DNA of 64,000 bases from assembly GCF_000003815.2 (NCBI RefSeq), contig NC_049980.1, forward strand, positions 15,743,576-15,807,575, in the 5' to 3' direction. This stretch comes from Branchiostoma floridae (taxonomy: Eukaryota > Chordata > Leptocardii > Amphioxiformes > Branchiostomatidae). This document shows positions 36,890-47,727 of the stretch, piece by piece; the stretch's first letter is position 1; every line of letters starts with the position of its first letter. The notes beneath the pieces are model-generated. The model did no database searches. It was not told the DNA's origin and saw only the letters and a list, made by a program, of their open reading frames with translations. A program made the translations under genes and the position numbers.

Positions 36890-37340
36890 ATGTGGCGCAG
36901 TCTTTGCCTCAGGACCGAGAGGTCTCGAGTTCAAATCTTGCCGTGTCACCGATCTTGTGCCCTTGGGAAAGGCACTTAACACGACTTTCCTCACCTCACT
37001 CAGGTGAAAAAATGAGTACCTAGATTCAGTTAGGGCCGTCCCTTGGATAGGATGTTAAATAGAAGTCCTGTGTCTGGGGAGAGTCATACCCCGGGCACGT
37101 TAAAGAACCCGCCGCATTTATCGAAAAGAGTAGGGGACTTTCCGGGGGAGTGGATCAAACCATTCCGGCGAATTTCCCCGCAGCCTCGTTACCCCAGCTT
37201 TGCCTATTGAGCCAGTTAGTCGAACTTGCTGAAGCTCGATGTTTCTGACTTAGGGAGAAGAGATGCTGCCACAGTGAGCGTAGTTTGGTGCCTAGAAGTG
37301 GTCAATGGCCTTGCACTGAGCGAACTCGTTAAAAAAAAAA
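36890..37340 (+). mobile_element. Full-length tRNA-derived SINE with poly(A) tail
   Basis: Head with A-box-like TGTGGCGCAGTCTTTGCC and B-box-like GAGTTCAAATCTTGCC at tRNA spacing. The body has GCCCTTGGGAAAGGCACTTA, CACCTCACTCAGGTGAAAA and CGGGCACGTTAAAGAACCC, a 3' part ending TTGCACTGAGCGAACTCGTT, then ten As. The central block recurs in the SINE at 54290-54650 and in fragments at 50700 and 58220. The near-intact head and tail suggest a relatively young copy. Target-site duplications are not clear. Confidence 0.8.
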
Positions 37341-38730
37341 GAGCCTACAGTATCATAATATCCTACAAGAAATGGTAAAGGAAACAGTGAAGGCATGCTC
37401 AATTTTTCACCATCAACATCATTGTATTAAACTTAAAAAATGGTTGCCCACATGTCTTGTGCTTGAGTACCAGTGAAATTAAAATCAAGATGCGGCAAAC
37501 CAAGAAGCTGTGTTCTGCCATAGTTATCGTATCACTCAAGGTGACCTTGTATAAGCAGCAGCCCCATTAAAGAAGCTTTCTGGACCACAGACTAAGCCTC
37601 TTCTGCTACAAAAAAAGTCTACTTAAGAGGCCTTATTAATGTCACTTATTAAGGATAAAGAGAGATTATCTTTAGAAGGCACATGTAAGAGTAAGAGGAT
37701 TCTACTTGCATTATACAGCACTGAATGGACAGGAATGGTTTATTTTTTTACAACACTTGCCCACCTTAATGTCCAATGATGTACGTGTACAAGTGCCATT
37801 ATGGACGACAGAAGTTAAAAAAAATTAGATGAACCACAACAAACCCTCATTCCTTTATCATCATGGATAAACTACAGGTAAATGTGGTGGTCCCATGATA
37901 TGGTAAACATTTCCACTAAGGCTGACAAGCTCACAAGGTTAAAAAAAAGAAGTGATCCATATTCCTCACAATTATAAATATTTTTCATGACTGTAAATAG
38001 TAAAAGTCTTCTGTCATCAAACTGTAATGGGCATTGATTTAGTCCCTGCATTCATCAACATGCAACAAAGAAGCTCTGCTTCTGGTGTATTTCAGCAATG
38101 CATGAGTTTCATTTAATACATGTAGAGTTACTGATACATGGTTATTTACAAACATATGGCAAACCAAACAATTGTATGCATGTTTCTTATCTATGTACAC
38201 GATGTTAAAAAATACACAAAAATATCTTAAAAACAATTGCACTTTAAGTGAAGCTAAAATGTTGATCATGTTCCATTTATTTAAAATTTGGCCTGAAACA
38301 AGACTTAGTTGTTGATAACATATCACACACACACAAAACAAAACAGATCATTTAGGCAAAAGCTAGAATAACTAGTTCCTTGTGCCATACGCCCATCTAA
38401 GTTAAGCTGATTTCAGGAGTCAGACTGCAGGAAAAGCTGAAAACTGGCAAGAGTTTAGAGTGGGAATGAAGAAACGTGAACTCTCTAAAGGAGATAAGCT
38501 AATAAGGCCTACTGTAGACGCTCTAAATTCTGCTCTTAACACATGCATGGGATACATGCATCTATACATTTCAGGAAAACTCAAGGCCATATTAGCTTAT
38601 TTCCTTCAGAGAGTTAATGTTTCTTCATTCCCTCCCAATCCTGAAAGAATTGAACTTTTGTAATGCCATGTGTTTCAGGACACAACTGCCGTGTTACAAT
38701 GCACCAGAAAATGACCCATACTTCTCTACT

Positions 38731-41700
38731 CTACTTTTCATCTACAACAGGCTCGGTAGATTCTTCTGCCTCCATTTTTTCCAAGCCACCTCTCTTTCTT
38801 CTCCTTCTTCCCTTCTTTTTTGTTGCTGTGTTGCCTGTTTCCATGGTATCAATGTAGTCCTGATCATTTTCTATAAACACACAGAAAAAAATATCGTTAT
38901 CTTCTCTATAGATATAAAGGGGACAGATCTGAAATGTACTGTTGTGATAATTATTCCATTGTGACGTTTGAAGGATAAATTACTTCCGTAATCAACTTCA
39001 TTTTGGGAATACATTGACATTCCTTTTTCTGACAGCCCATTTTCCAGTTCTAATAGCTGTCATCCTATAGTAATTCAAGCCAACACAGTAAAAATTCCCG
39101 GACGTGCGTTAATAGCCTGGGTGGGCAATACTCCCTACACTGTGGACACACTAAGGAGATCCTGATGGTATGGTTACAGGCTAGAAGTGAGATAAAACAT
39201 GGCAGTATCTACCGTGAGTTGTGTCCATCACTGAAGTTTCCACAGCTGGCACGACTGTGATGGTTGGAGCTGGGATGCCTAAAATGTCAGGTAACATGTG
39301 GGGTTTGAGCCAGCCAACCAGGGGGCTACTGCCAAACGTGTAGTGGGTACGCTTGTGGAAAAACAGCAAGCCATCTACCTAAAGGAAACATGGACAAACA
39401 GAAAAAACATTGTTGAATTATTGGAGACTCAGTTATGCTGTATCATACTAATGTTTTAGATAGAGATTATCAATGATATAGGTTTGTGTGGAACCATCAG
39501 CATTGAACCTCCAGTTAAGTTAATAAGACAAATAGCCTATAGAACAGAACATCATTTTGAGGTATGAATTTTCAGCGGGTTGTTGCAGGAAAAACAATAA
39601 AAATGGTAAGCAAAAAATGAATGGGAGTGGCTCACCACAGTCAAGAATACATGTACAGGCATTGGACATAAAAAGATGGGAGGTGGCCACTCTGGAAATG
39701 CCACCCTGCCCCTGACTCTACAAGCAACCAACATTTGCATCTGTTGGAAAAAGATGTCACTTACTTCATAGGGAAAGGTTTCCGCCAATCTCTGCTGTAT
39801 ACTTAGTCTCTGACATGGGGTGTTCTTCAGAGCCACAAACACGAACTGCGTTAGAAAACATACATGTGTATTGTTTACAACTATGGCTGCAGGCAATCTG
39901 GAAAGTACCCTAAATGACCTTATTCACACATGATTGTAGAGAAAATAGATGAAAGTGTGTCATTGCCGCTCATATGTTTATTGTAGCAGTTTTGTCAATA
40001 TTTTGAAAACTTTTTATGAGCATCGTGTAAACCTCCATCACATTATAAAACAAAGGGATAACAAGAAAGATTGTCTGCTTCGTACAGTATTAATTTCAAA
40101 ACAAGTGCAGTGCCATACTCATCTAACTTGGCATCATGCAATGTTAGCAAAAAGACCCCTAAATTTTGATGAGAATTGTTGTTCTAACTGGAGCTGATAC
40201 TAATTCCATACAGAATTCGAAGAATTAGATGCTGGAAACATACCATTGTCTTCAACTACATGTACTTGGAACTAGGGGCTACTTTAGTGCATTCGGTGCG
40301 GCATCTGATACGTATCTATCCACTTACTGGGTTTGTGTTGGAGTGTTCTGCTACTCCAGGCTCTTCTTGTAGCTTTGTTTGTAACCAGTAAAACCTGAAG
40401 TCAGTCTGAAACATAGTTGTAATATAAGCTTAACAGAAATGGCAATACAGTCAAACAAAAATCTGGTTCACAGTCTTGACATTAGTATATAAAAGCTTGT
40501 ATTGTAATGCATTTTGATGACAAGATCAAACCAAATACATTTTGGAGCAAAGAAAAAATGATGAAGGATACAGAAATGCCTTTTATATAATTAAATGAAT
40601 TATAACTGCAATTACATGGTGTTAAAGATTAGCAGCAAATGGGCAGAAAAAAATACAATTAGTTAGGCACATGGGGTTAGGCAAAAACTGCTTAGAAGAA
40701 GGGCATGGAATGTATACAACATTTATGGACCCAATGAAGTCCAATGTACATTTGTGAATTATATAAGACTATGTGTAGCTGGAAAAGGGTAGTAAAAAAA
40801 GTTGGGTGCACATGAAATAATGAAGTATAATTGCCCATGAGACAAGTCAAATGAAGGATGTATTCTCTAACTTCTACCATCGCTATTCGTTATATATTGG
40901 AAAGCAAAGGACAATCAATATCTTGAATGTAAGTTCATCTGTGACGGTAGTTAACATAATGATACGATTTTTAAGACTTTATATCCGTACACAAAAATAA
41001 AGCGCTTACCAACAAGCTTTCGATCCATCCTCTGATCCTTCTCAAGTTGTAATGACCCAAGACCTAATGACCTCATGTAAATAAAAGTAGTAAAAAAAAA
41101 GTGAAAGAGGCCATTTACATCAGAGCCCATCAACCTTCCCTCAACCGAGACGGGGGCCGATACCGACTGTCAAGCACCTTTGACCCTTTACTGACGTCAC
41201 ACTTCCGTTCCGGAAGTGCGACTTAGGTCTTGGGTCATTACAACTTGAGAAGGATCAGAGGACTGATCGAAAGCTTGTTGGTAAGACAATCAATATCATG
41301 CATCTAGTGTGATTAAGCAGGTAAAGGAGCCAGTTAACTTACCTCACTGTCATAGACTGGGTGTCCTTTCCAACACATGATATCTAGAACATAGAATGTT
41401 CTACTTGCCTCACAGAAGATGGTGTCTAGGATAGTGTATTCTGCAAATGTAGCGAATAATTTTCAGTTCAAATACAGTGTGTATGTATGGTTATAGGAAC
41501 TACACCATCATGGAAAAACTGGTTCTTTGTTGTCATCTTAGAGACAATGGTAAATAATAGGATTAAAAAGTAGCTATGTTTGCTATGTCCTACCTTTGGC
41601 ACTGTATTTCCCCTTCCTACCACCAGGCAGTGCTGAAGGGAAGCAGTTTACACAGAAGCCACCTTTGGTGTAGGCCTTGGTTGTTCCCTAGAGGAGATCT

Positions 41701-44019
41701 TTTATGTAGCATGTTACTGCATATGGAACAAACTAGTCAAAACTGCCAAAAAGACCATACAGGAGACCAATAAAATCTGATGGTCAATATAGACAGGATT
41801 CTCAATGCTTGTGTCTATAGGAAAAGTCATGTAAGGGACCATCGATATCTAAGGCCAGGAGGTTCTTATGTGGAGGTGGTCATTTGTACAGGTGAAAGTG
41901 GATGTTCATGCATTTTCCACTTCACCCTTTAGGATACTAACTAGTAAGCAAAACAAAACTGTTGATTGTCGGACCTTAGCTGCCACCAGGAGGTTTCTCC
42001 TGCCCACAGGACATGCCACCATCAGCCACTCCTCCTCCAGGTCCCCTGGGACATCAACCAGCCACTCTGACAACATCAGCTGAGGGGGTGGGAATAACAT
42101 TAGCATTTCCAGACTGTAGACCAATCATATGCTGGTTCATGATTTGAACTGCACAGGTGTAGTATGATGCATTGTGGGTAATATTTCAAAATTAATGGTG
42201 CACACCTCAGTTCTTCCGTGATAGGGGTTTGTAGTATGCATGGCAAAAAATTGATGAAAGGGTTTGGAGGGTCTAGCTTTGAGCTGACATTTACATTATT
42301 TACATGGCTAGCTAGCAAGCTAGGAAGTGGCATGTTTTGGGTGAATATTGTGTTTTTGGGTCTGAGCCTCAATTTCTTGTATGCATCTGCTTAGAATGTA
42401 ACTTATTGTAAGTTAAGTTTCAATACTGCAGACTGTGAATAATTGACATAAAAATAAAGGCCTTTACCTTTAACCTTGTGCATGTGCAGTTCAAATTGTG
42501 AGCCACCTTACCAGATCACTTGTTCTGTAGTCTGAACTAAAGTCAAATGTCAGGCTGAAAATTCTATCATGAGTTGGATTTTCTTTTTCATTTTCAAATT
42601 ATCAACAAAGAGAGATGAGCTTTCATAACAATACCATATCAAATATATAATATTGTCATACACAACTAATTAGCTTATCCTTTAATCAACATATAGCTTT
42701 ATAGGTTAAGATACTGCTTAGGCCCATGGGGATATTTTGGACAACAGCAGTCACCGACAATGTAACTGTTGTAGGTCTAACGTGGCCCTTACAGCTTACA
42801 GTGCCGGGTGTGACATGTTATTCAAGCAGCTGCAAAACATGTCAGCAAAGCTTATACAGATAACAGTTACTCTTGTTCTGCTCTACCAATAGAAAGCTTG
42901 AAATGGAAATCTGTTAGCTAACCTGGTTGGCATAAAGCTTGGGTCTCTTTTGGGTGTAGTCCATCTCTTCCTCATCTTCTTCCTCTTCTGTGCTCCAATT
43001 CTCCCAGTCATTCTCTGCTAGTCGACGTGCTAAGTTTGCTACATCTTGACGCTGTCTACATGTAGATACACAAGATATGTGGTTAGATCATAAACATAAT
43101 TACTAGTAGATGATTTACAGTAAATAAGAACAAATAAATCTGAGCCCATCAAGAATGTACAAGCAAGAAAACATGAGAGCACCAGATCCCATACTGTCAC
43201 TGAGTGTCAGGCATGATACATGGTTAAATTTTATATAACGTCCTTAGTTAAGTATTGGCCTAATTTTCACATTTTGTCCATCTGTCATGCAAGCATACTG
43301 GATGTATCCATAAATATAACTTGTCTCAGGCGTATTTTCTGATAAAACTTATGAGATATTTTCTGACTGTAACTTAGTGTAAGAGGTACATATGTATTTT
43401 TGTCGCATAACAGGTAAACTGCCCATAGGCAAAAGTTTAAAAAACACACCAGTTATTCTACAGAAAGTACAAGCTGAGGAAGACCAGACTGTAAGGTTTG
43501 ATCTGCTCACACTTAGTTCTAAGGACTCTTCAATAAGTAAAGCTGTGGATCCCACTGGCATTTTAAAATCCTGTCGTCATATATACTCTGTAAGTTTGAC
43601 TGAAGAAACTTGGTAGACATGATTTTAAACTCTACCCTACTTTGCTCTACTTTACTGTAATTGCCAAAACGTGTAAACCCCTGCAAATAAAATCTGGTCA
43701 TATTCTACTTGGTCCAAAATCCAGTCCACTAATTCTTTCAGGTCTGGTTCTTTTGGAACGGTCCAATTAAAGAGAAAACTGCTTTGTACCAGTACAGAGT
43801 TGCTAAATTTAAAAAAAAGGGTTACATGGATATAAGGGTAGAAACTGGGTTATCTACTAACTTCTTCTGTCGATCCAGCATTTGTCTCCTCCTCTCGGAC
43901 TGGGCTAGGTCATGTGACTTGGCCTTGTACTGTGCCAGGCGGGGGTGGGGGGCCGCAGGGTTGTTCGGGATGTTCGACACAGAGAAAGAACTGGCCAGGG
44001 TTGATGTCAGCTCCTCCAT
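38731..44019 (-). CDS. SNUPN: Snurportin-1, m3G-cap snRNP import adaptor
   Basis: Minus-strand coding exons 44019-43862, 43055-42923, 42079-41975, 41687-41594, 41440-41343, 40405-40328, 39845-39765, 39378-39213 and 38870-38731 make 351 codons. The start [15 protein letters not shown] matches human [15 protein letters not shown]. The importin-beta-binding region follows ([13 protein letters not shown] to ARRLAENDW, residues ~40-75), then an acidic linker. The cap-binding domain has [42 protein letters not shown] and [15 protein letters not shown]. Snurportin binds the trimethylguanosine cap of spliceosomal U snRNPs and carries them into the nucleus with importin beta; CRM1 recycles it. The last exon differs from human: it ends in a polybasic [12 protein letters not shown] stretch and an acidic tail. 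The 5' UTR continues at 44529-44665 on a separate exon. Confidence 0.95.
41009..41281. mobile_element. MITE with ~59-bp terminal inverted repeats, TA target site, in SNUPN intron 5
   Basis: Both ends read inward CCAACAAGCTTTCGATC, then TCCTCTGATCCTTCTCAAG, GTTGTAATGACCCAAGACCT; the arms match over about 59 bp with about two differences. The element is flanked by TA on both sides (41007-41008, 41282-41283), as in Tc1/mariner-like insertions. The 155-bp core has no transposase. Near-identical arms suggest recent activity of the family. Confidence 0.85.
41734..41897. mobile_element. MITE copy 2 (CAGTCAAA family), SNUPN intron
   Basis: Starts TAGTCAAAACTGCCAAAAAG, contains TATAGACAGGATTCTCAATG and ends GTCATTTGTACAGGTG. 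It is collinear with the copies at 533 and 49586. Its ends are eroded, so it is an older copy. Confidence 0.65.
43400..43510. repeat. Dispersed repeat fragment (CACACCAGTT family), SNUPN intron
   Basis: CGCATAACAGGTAAACTGCC, ACACACCAGTTATTCTACAG, GTACAAGCTGAGGAAGACCA and GTAAGGTTTGATCTGCTCAC occur in the same order as in the copies at 14325 and 55815. It is a tail fragment of a SINE. Confidence 0.6.
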
Positions 44020-44528
44020 GGTGACTGAAAATCCTGGTGGATGGGGTAATGCTGTCTATCAAATCATTACCATGAATGACTTGCCAACTGGGTTTAGGCT
44101 TATGGTGAGGATCACGAGGTGCTATTAAAAAGTTTTCAACGGGTGTATCCTGTCAATACAATGTAGTGCAAACTCTTGTTGAATGGTACATGATTCTGTC
44201 AAATTATAGACTAACAAAGTTAACAAAAAATTCTTATAAAATTAGACACGATCATCTTGATCAAGGAGCTTGAAATAATTTGAAAATGGGAATTGCAAAA
44301 CTCTTTTTCATCCAAAGTAACATCCTGTCAATCAAAAGTTTTGAGATTCTTGTAATACCTTATGCTATCCTACATGGTACTAGACCCTGCATGCTCGTGA
44401 TCATTTACATTTACTGATTGCTTCGTAGGCTATGACGTCATATGAACGACATGTCCACGTCCAGTGCCCATGCAAAAGTACTAGTATGCTCTGATTTTGG
44501 CGAGGCCAGCACTTCCCGATACACTTAC

Positions 44529-44665
44529 CGTAATGATAACTGAAAGTCTTCGTGTAAAGCCTTTTTGTCCTGAATAATTGTCCTCAGCAACTTCTCCAGT
44601 TCGTCAGTACAGGTTGAAATTGCTTTCCAGCGACTTTTCTCACCACCGGGCCGCCATTTTGCTTT
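44529..44665 (-). other. SNUPN 5' UTR exon with short uORF
   Basis: On the minus strand a first non-coding exon ends at a GTAAGTG donor (exon end 44529). The coding exon acceptor TTTTCAG lies seven bases upstream of the main ATG. The UTR exon contains ATGGCGGCCCGGTGGTGA (start 44657), a six-codon upstream ORF in a good start context. The exact transcription start is not known. Confidence 0.6.
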
Positions 44666-45199
44666 GAATTTTAATACCGAATAATAAAAAATATAAGCAC
44701 TGATTGGTCACTAATTGTGAAGTAGGAATTCTCATTGCTGGTTGGTCAGTGTTTTTCAGTGGACGTTCATTGGCTGGAGTTTCCCGTATGTGAAAAATTA
44801 CACCAATCATATAGCTAGCCAGTATGGTAGCTCGATTTCCTTCTGTTGCACTGGAGGAGCTGTAAGGGGGTTTCTCGACCTTTGCAGACATACCTTTTCT
44901 CGTTCTCACTAAGAGTATCTGCGTTTACTAAAGCATTCAACACAAGTCTTCCATATCATTCTGCGCTTTTTGTCAGGAGCTATCAGTTATTTTTCCGAGG
45001 TACTCAGCATTATTTCGCGAAGGCTGTTGCTAAGTACTCCGTTGTAGCCTCCAAGCTGACCTAAGCCGACAAAAATGGAGGCAGAAGCAAGCATTAGATG
45101 AATCACAAAATCACCGGAATTTCGGTGTTATCTTCCCCGGAAGGAGCGATCATTTGATCACAACTTTCCAAGACAATACAAGGAACTTCGAAGACGAAA
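44666..45199. promoter_or_regulatory. Putative bidirectional promoter, SNUPN / SNX33
   Basis: About 530 bp separate the minus-strand SNUPN 5' UTR from the plus-strand sorting-nexin start codon. Nothing else codes here; a 72-codon frame at 44846 has no family resemblance. The spacing fits a shared head-to-head promoter. No TATA box was identified. Confidence 0.5.
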
Positions 45200-47727
45200 A
45201 TGGGGACTGAGATTCAGGTAGAAATGTTGTTACTTAGTATGCCAGTTGCGTAGTTTTCTAAATCTTGCATGGTAAACGTGTGAACAACTCTCATGACCGC
45301 GGTGGGAGGGTGCCTTGGCTAGAAATTTTAGGGCTAGGGTTGTCGACCTTTCCAGTTCTTATAGCACATTGTATATGGAATTCTTAAATATCCAAATTTT
45401 CTGATGCATCAACGTCAAAAACTACGGATGAAGAACTGACGTACATCATGGTGGTTACGCCCATGATACTCATCAAATACTTGAAATCCTAGACGATGTG
45501 AAAAGTTGACAAGAGAGTTGAATCTCTTCATCTTCCATAACACTTAGAGGGATGTGGCAAACGTACACGTATTATACGTATACTAGTAATTTTAAGAAAT
45601 TAAACAAACCTCAGTCTATTTGTATCCGTTGCGTCAGATTGATTTCTTAGCTGGTCCCTTTACTTTAGTAAGTTAGTTTGATCAAGTCGATGAATATCAT
45701 CCTTGGGTGCTGGTTGAACTGAAATTCCAAACCTGTTACTGTTAGGTGGTACGAGTTGCAAGCTTCCAATTGCACGATGCAAGACTTATTGGCATGATCA
45801 ATATTGTGTCTTTTTACTTATATGATGATCTAAGTCATGGTGTTTTCTTAATCATTAATGAAGTCATCCTTTGTTTGACAATAGAGTTGGTAAGATACAG
45901 TTGTACATCTATAGTGTATATTGATTGCATTTACCAATGATATATGTCTGTGCTGAATCCTAGGTCCGAGCTATGTATGACTTTGATGGGGTCGCTGACA
46001 ATGGTGAACTCTCCATCCGTGCAAATGAGATCTTGACAGTGACCAGACAGGATGTTGGAGATGGTTGGTGGGAAGGTCGCAATGTGCAAGGAGAGGTTGG
46101 ATTTTTCCCTGAGGCATATGTAGAAACACTTCCCAGTGTTCCTCAGCCCCCAGCAATCCCTGCAAGAAATCAAGGCAGCTACAGCTCCGGTGGGGTTGGT
46201 GGCCAGGCTAGCAGCTGGGATAGCTCTTCATACAACCAACAGCAATACCAGAAAACGGCATACAGTTCATCCTACAGCTATGGGCAGACTGCCACAGATG
46301 GTGGAGGAGAGCAAGGTTACAACTTTTCCAACTCCCAGGATGATGATGGCTGGGATGAAGACTGGGACGATGACACAAGCAGCAACTACAGTGACAGGAG
46401 AGCATCTCAGCAGGACCCGGATGAACTAACGGGGGACGGAGTGTTCGGCTTATCCGCACCCAACCGCCAGCAGCCTAGGAAGCCGTCATCACACTCTCAG
46501 TCAAGCTCCGCAGATGCAAAAGGGTCAGGTACAATCCGTAAAAGTCTGAACAGATTCACAGTGTTTGTGAAATCAGGAGGAGAGAACTACATGCTGGGAT
46601 CTGCCAAAGCATCTGTAGACCCCAGAGACAAAATGGAGGTCGTGGAGACTGCAGATGGAATACAGTGGGGGAAAAGCCCAGAAGTCTTCAGTGTAGAGAT
46701 CAAAAACCCCACCAAGGCCAGCAAGCTGAAAGGCATGAAGAGTTTCATCGCATATGAGGTTACGCCTACACACACAAACAGGAGCGTCACCCGCAGATAC
46801 AAGCACTTTGATTGGCTGTATAATCGTTTGGTTGAAAAGTACTCTGTGATATCCATCCCGCCCCTCCCTGACAAGCAGGTGACAGGACGATACGAGGAAG
46901 AGTTTATCCAGCACCGCATGGCCCAGCTTCAACTGTGGATGAACCGCATGACGCGACATTCCATTGTGTCACGGGCAGATGTCTTTCAGCACTTTCTCAG
47001 CTGTGGTGATGACAAGAACACGTGGAAGGCAGGTAAGCGCAGGGCAGAGAGGGACAACCTCATTGGTGGGAGCTTCTTCCTGGCCATCGAGACGCCGTCC
47101 ACTCCACTGGATATGCAAGAAGTGGAACAGCAACTTGACAACTTTGGCAAGTTTGTCAAAAGTATGGATGACAGTGTGAAAACAGTGTACAATACAGCCC
47201 ATGACAACTCTAAGAAGCATGTTGGGCCCTACAAGCGGGAATTCCAAAAAGTTGGAGCTGCCTTCAATGCGCTGAGCACATCCTTCGAACTGGACAATAC
47301 ACCGAAATCACGTCCATTAACAGAAGCAATAGCATTTACAGGAAGGGCATACGATGAAATCGGCCTCCTCTTCTCTGAGCAGCCAAAGAATGATTTGCAT
47401 CCTTTCATGGATGCCCTGCATGAGTACAGGGGCATCATACCAACGTTCCCCGACATATTACAAGTCCATAAAGGCGCCATGGGGAAGTTCAGAGAATGCC
47501 AGAAGTTGCAGGAGGAGGGAAAAATGGAAGCGTCCGAGGTGGAAGGAGTGCAACAGCGGCTAGAGACCATCTCGTATGCCACCCTTGCTGAAATGAACCA
47601 CTTCCACAAGGAGCGCATCAGTGACATCAAAGTCATGATGCAAAATTATCTCCAGCAACAAATAGCCTTCTACCAACAGGTCACCTCCAAGTTACAAGAG
47701 GCATTGATTCAGTATGACAATGTCTAA
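45200..47727 (+). CDS. SNX33: SNX9/18/33-family sorting nexin (SH3-PX-BAR)
   Basis: Exon 1 (45200-45217) encodes MGTEIQ. A 746-bp intron follows, and exon 2 (45964-47727) encodes the remaining 587 residues, 593 in all. The SH3 domain spans ~5-62 (AMYDFDG, GWWEGR, FFPEAYVE). A low-complexity linker contains an acidic SQDDDGWDEDWDDD patch near 130-143, like the clathrin/AP2-binding acidic segment of SNX9. The PX domain is ~248-356 (TRRYKHFDWLYNRL, PPLPDKQVTGRYEEEF). The BAR-type coiled region runs to the C-terminus. The family binds phosphoinositides, bends membrane and recruits dynamin and N-WASP in endocytosis. The ortholog name is inferred from position beside SNUPN; the sequence alone only places it at the SNX9/18/33 ancestor. 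Confidence 0.93.

Larger units (their letters stand above)
34504..38730. other. Intergenic region between RGS7BP and SNUPN 3' ends
   Basis: This 4.2-kb convergent intergenic stretch has AATAAA signals at 34955-34960 and 35745-35750 for RGS7BP, a minus-strand TTTATT at 38276-38281 possibly for SNUPN, a perfect hairpin at 35309-35347 and a full SINE at 36890-37340. No coding exon is supported. Confidence 0.55.

Noticed and set aside
44846-45064. 72-residue plus-strand frame between SNUPN and SNX33, at the place of human IMP3
   Set aside because: The sequence shows none of the IMP3 (S4-domain) features and no splice signals; it is more likely promoter or UTR sequence.
46573-47636. Several 100-135-residue minus-strand frames under SNX33
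   Set aside because: They are antisense shadows of the large SH3-PX-BAR exon, which has clear domain motifs on the plus strand.
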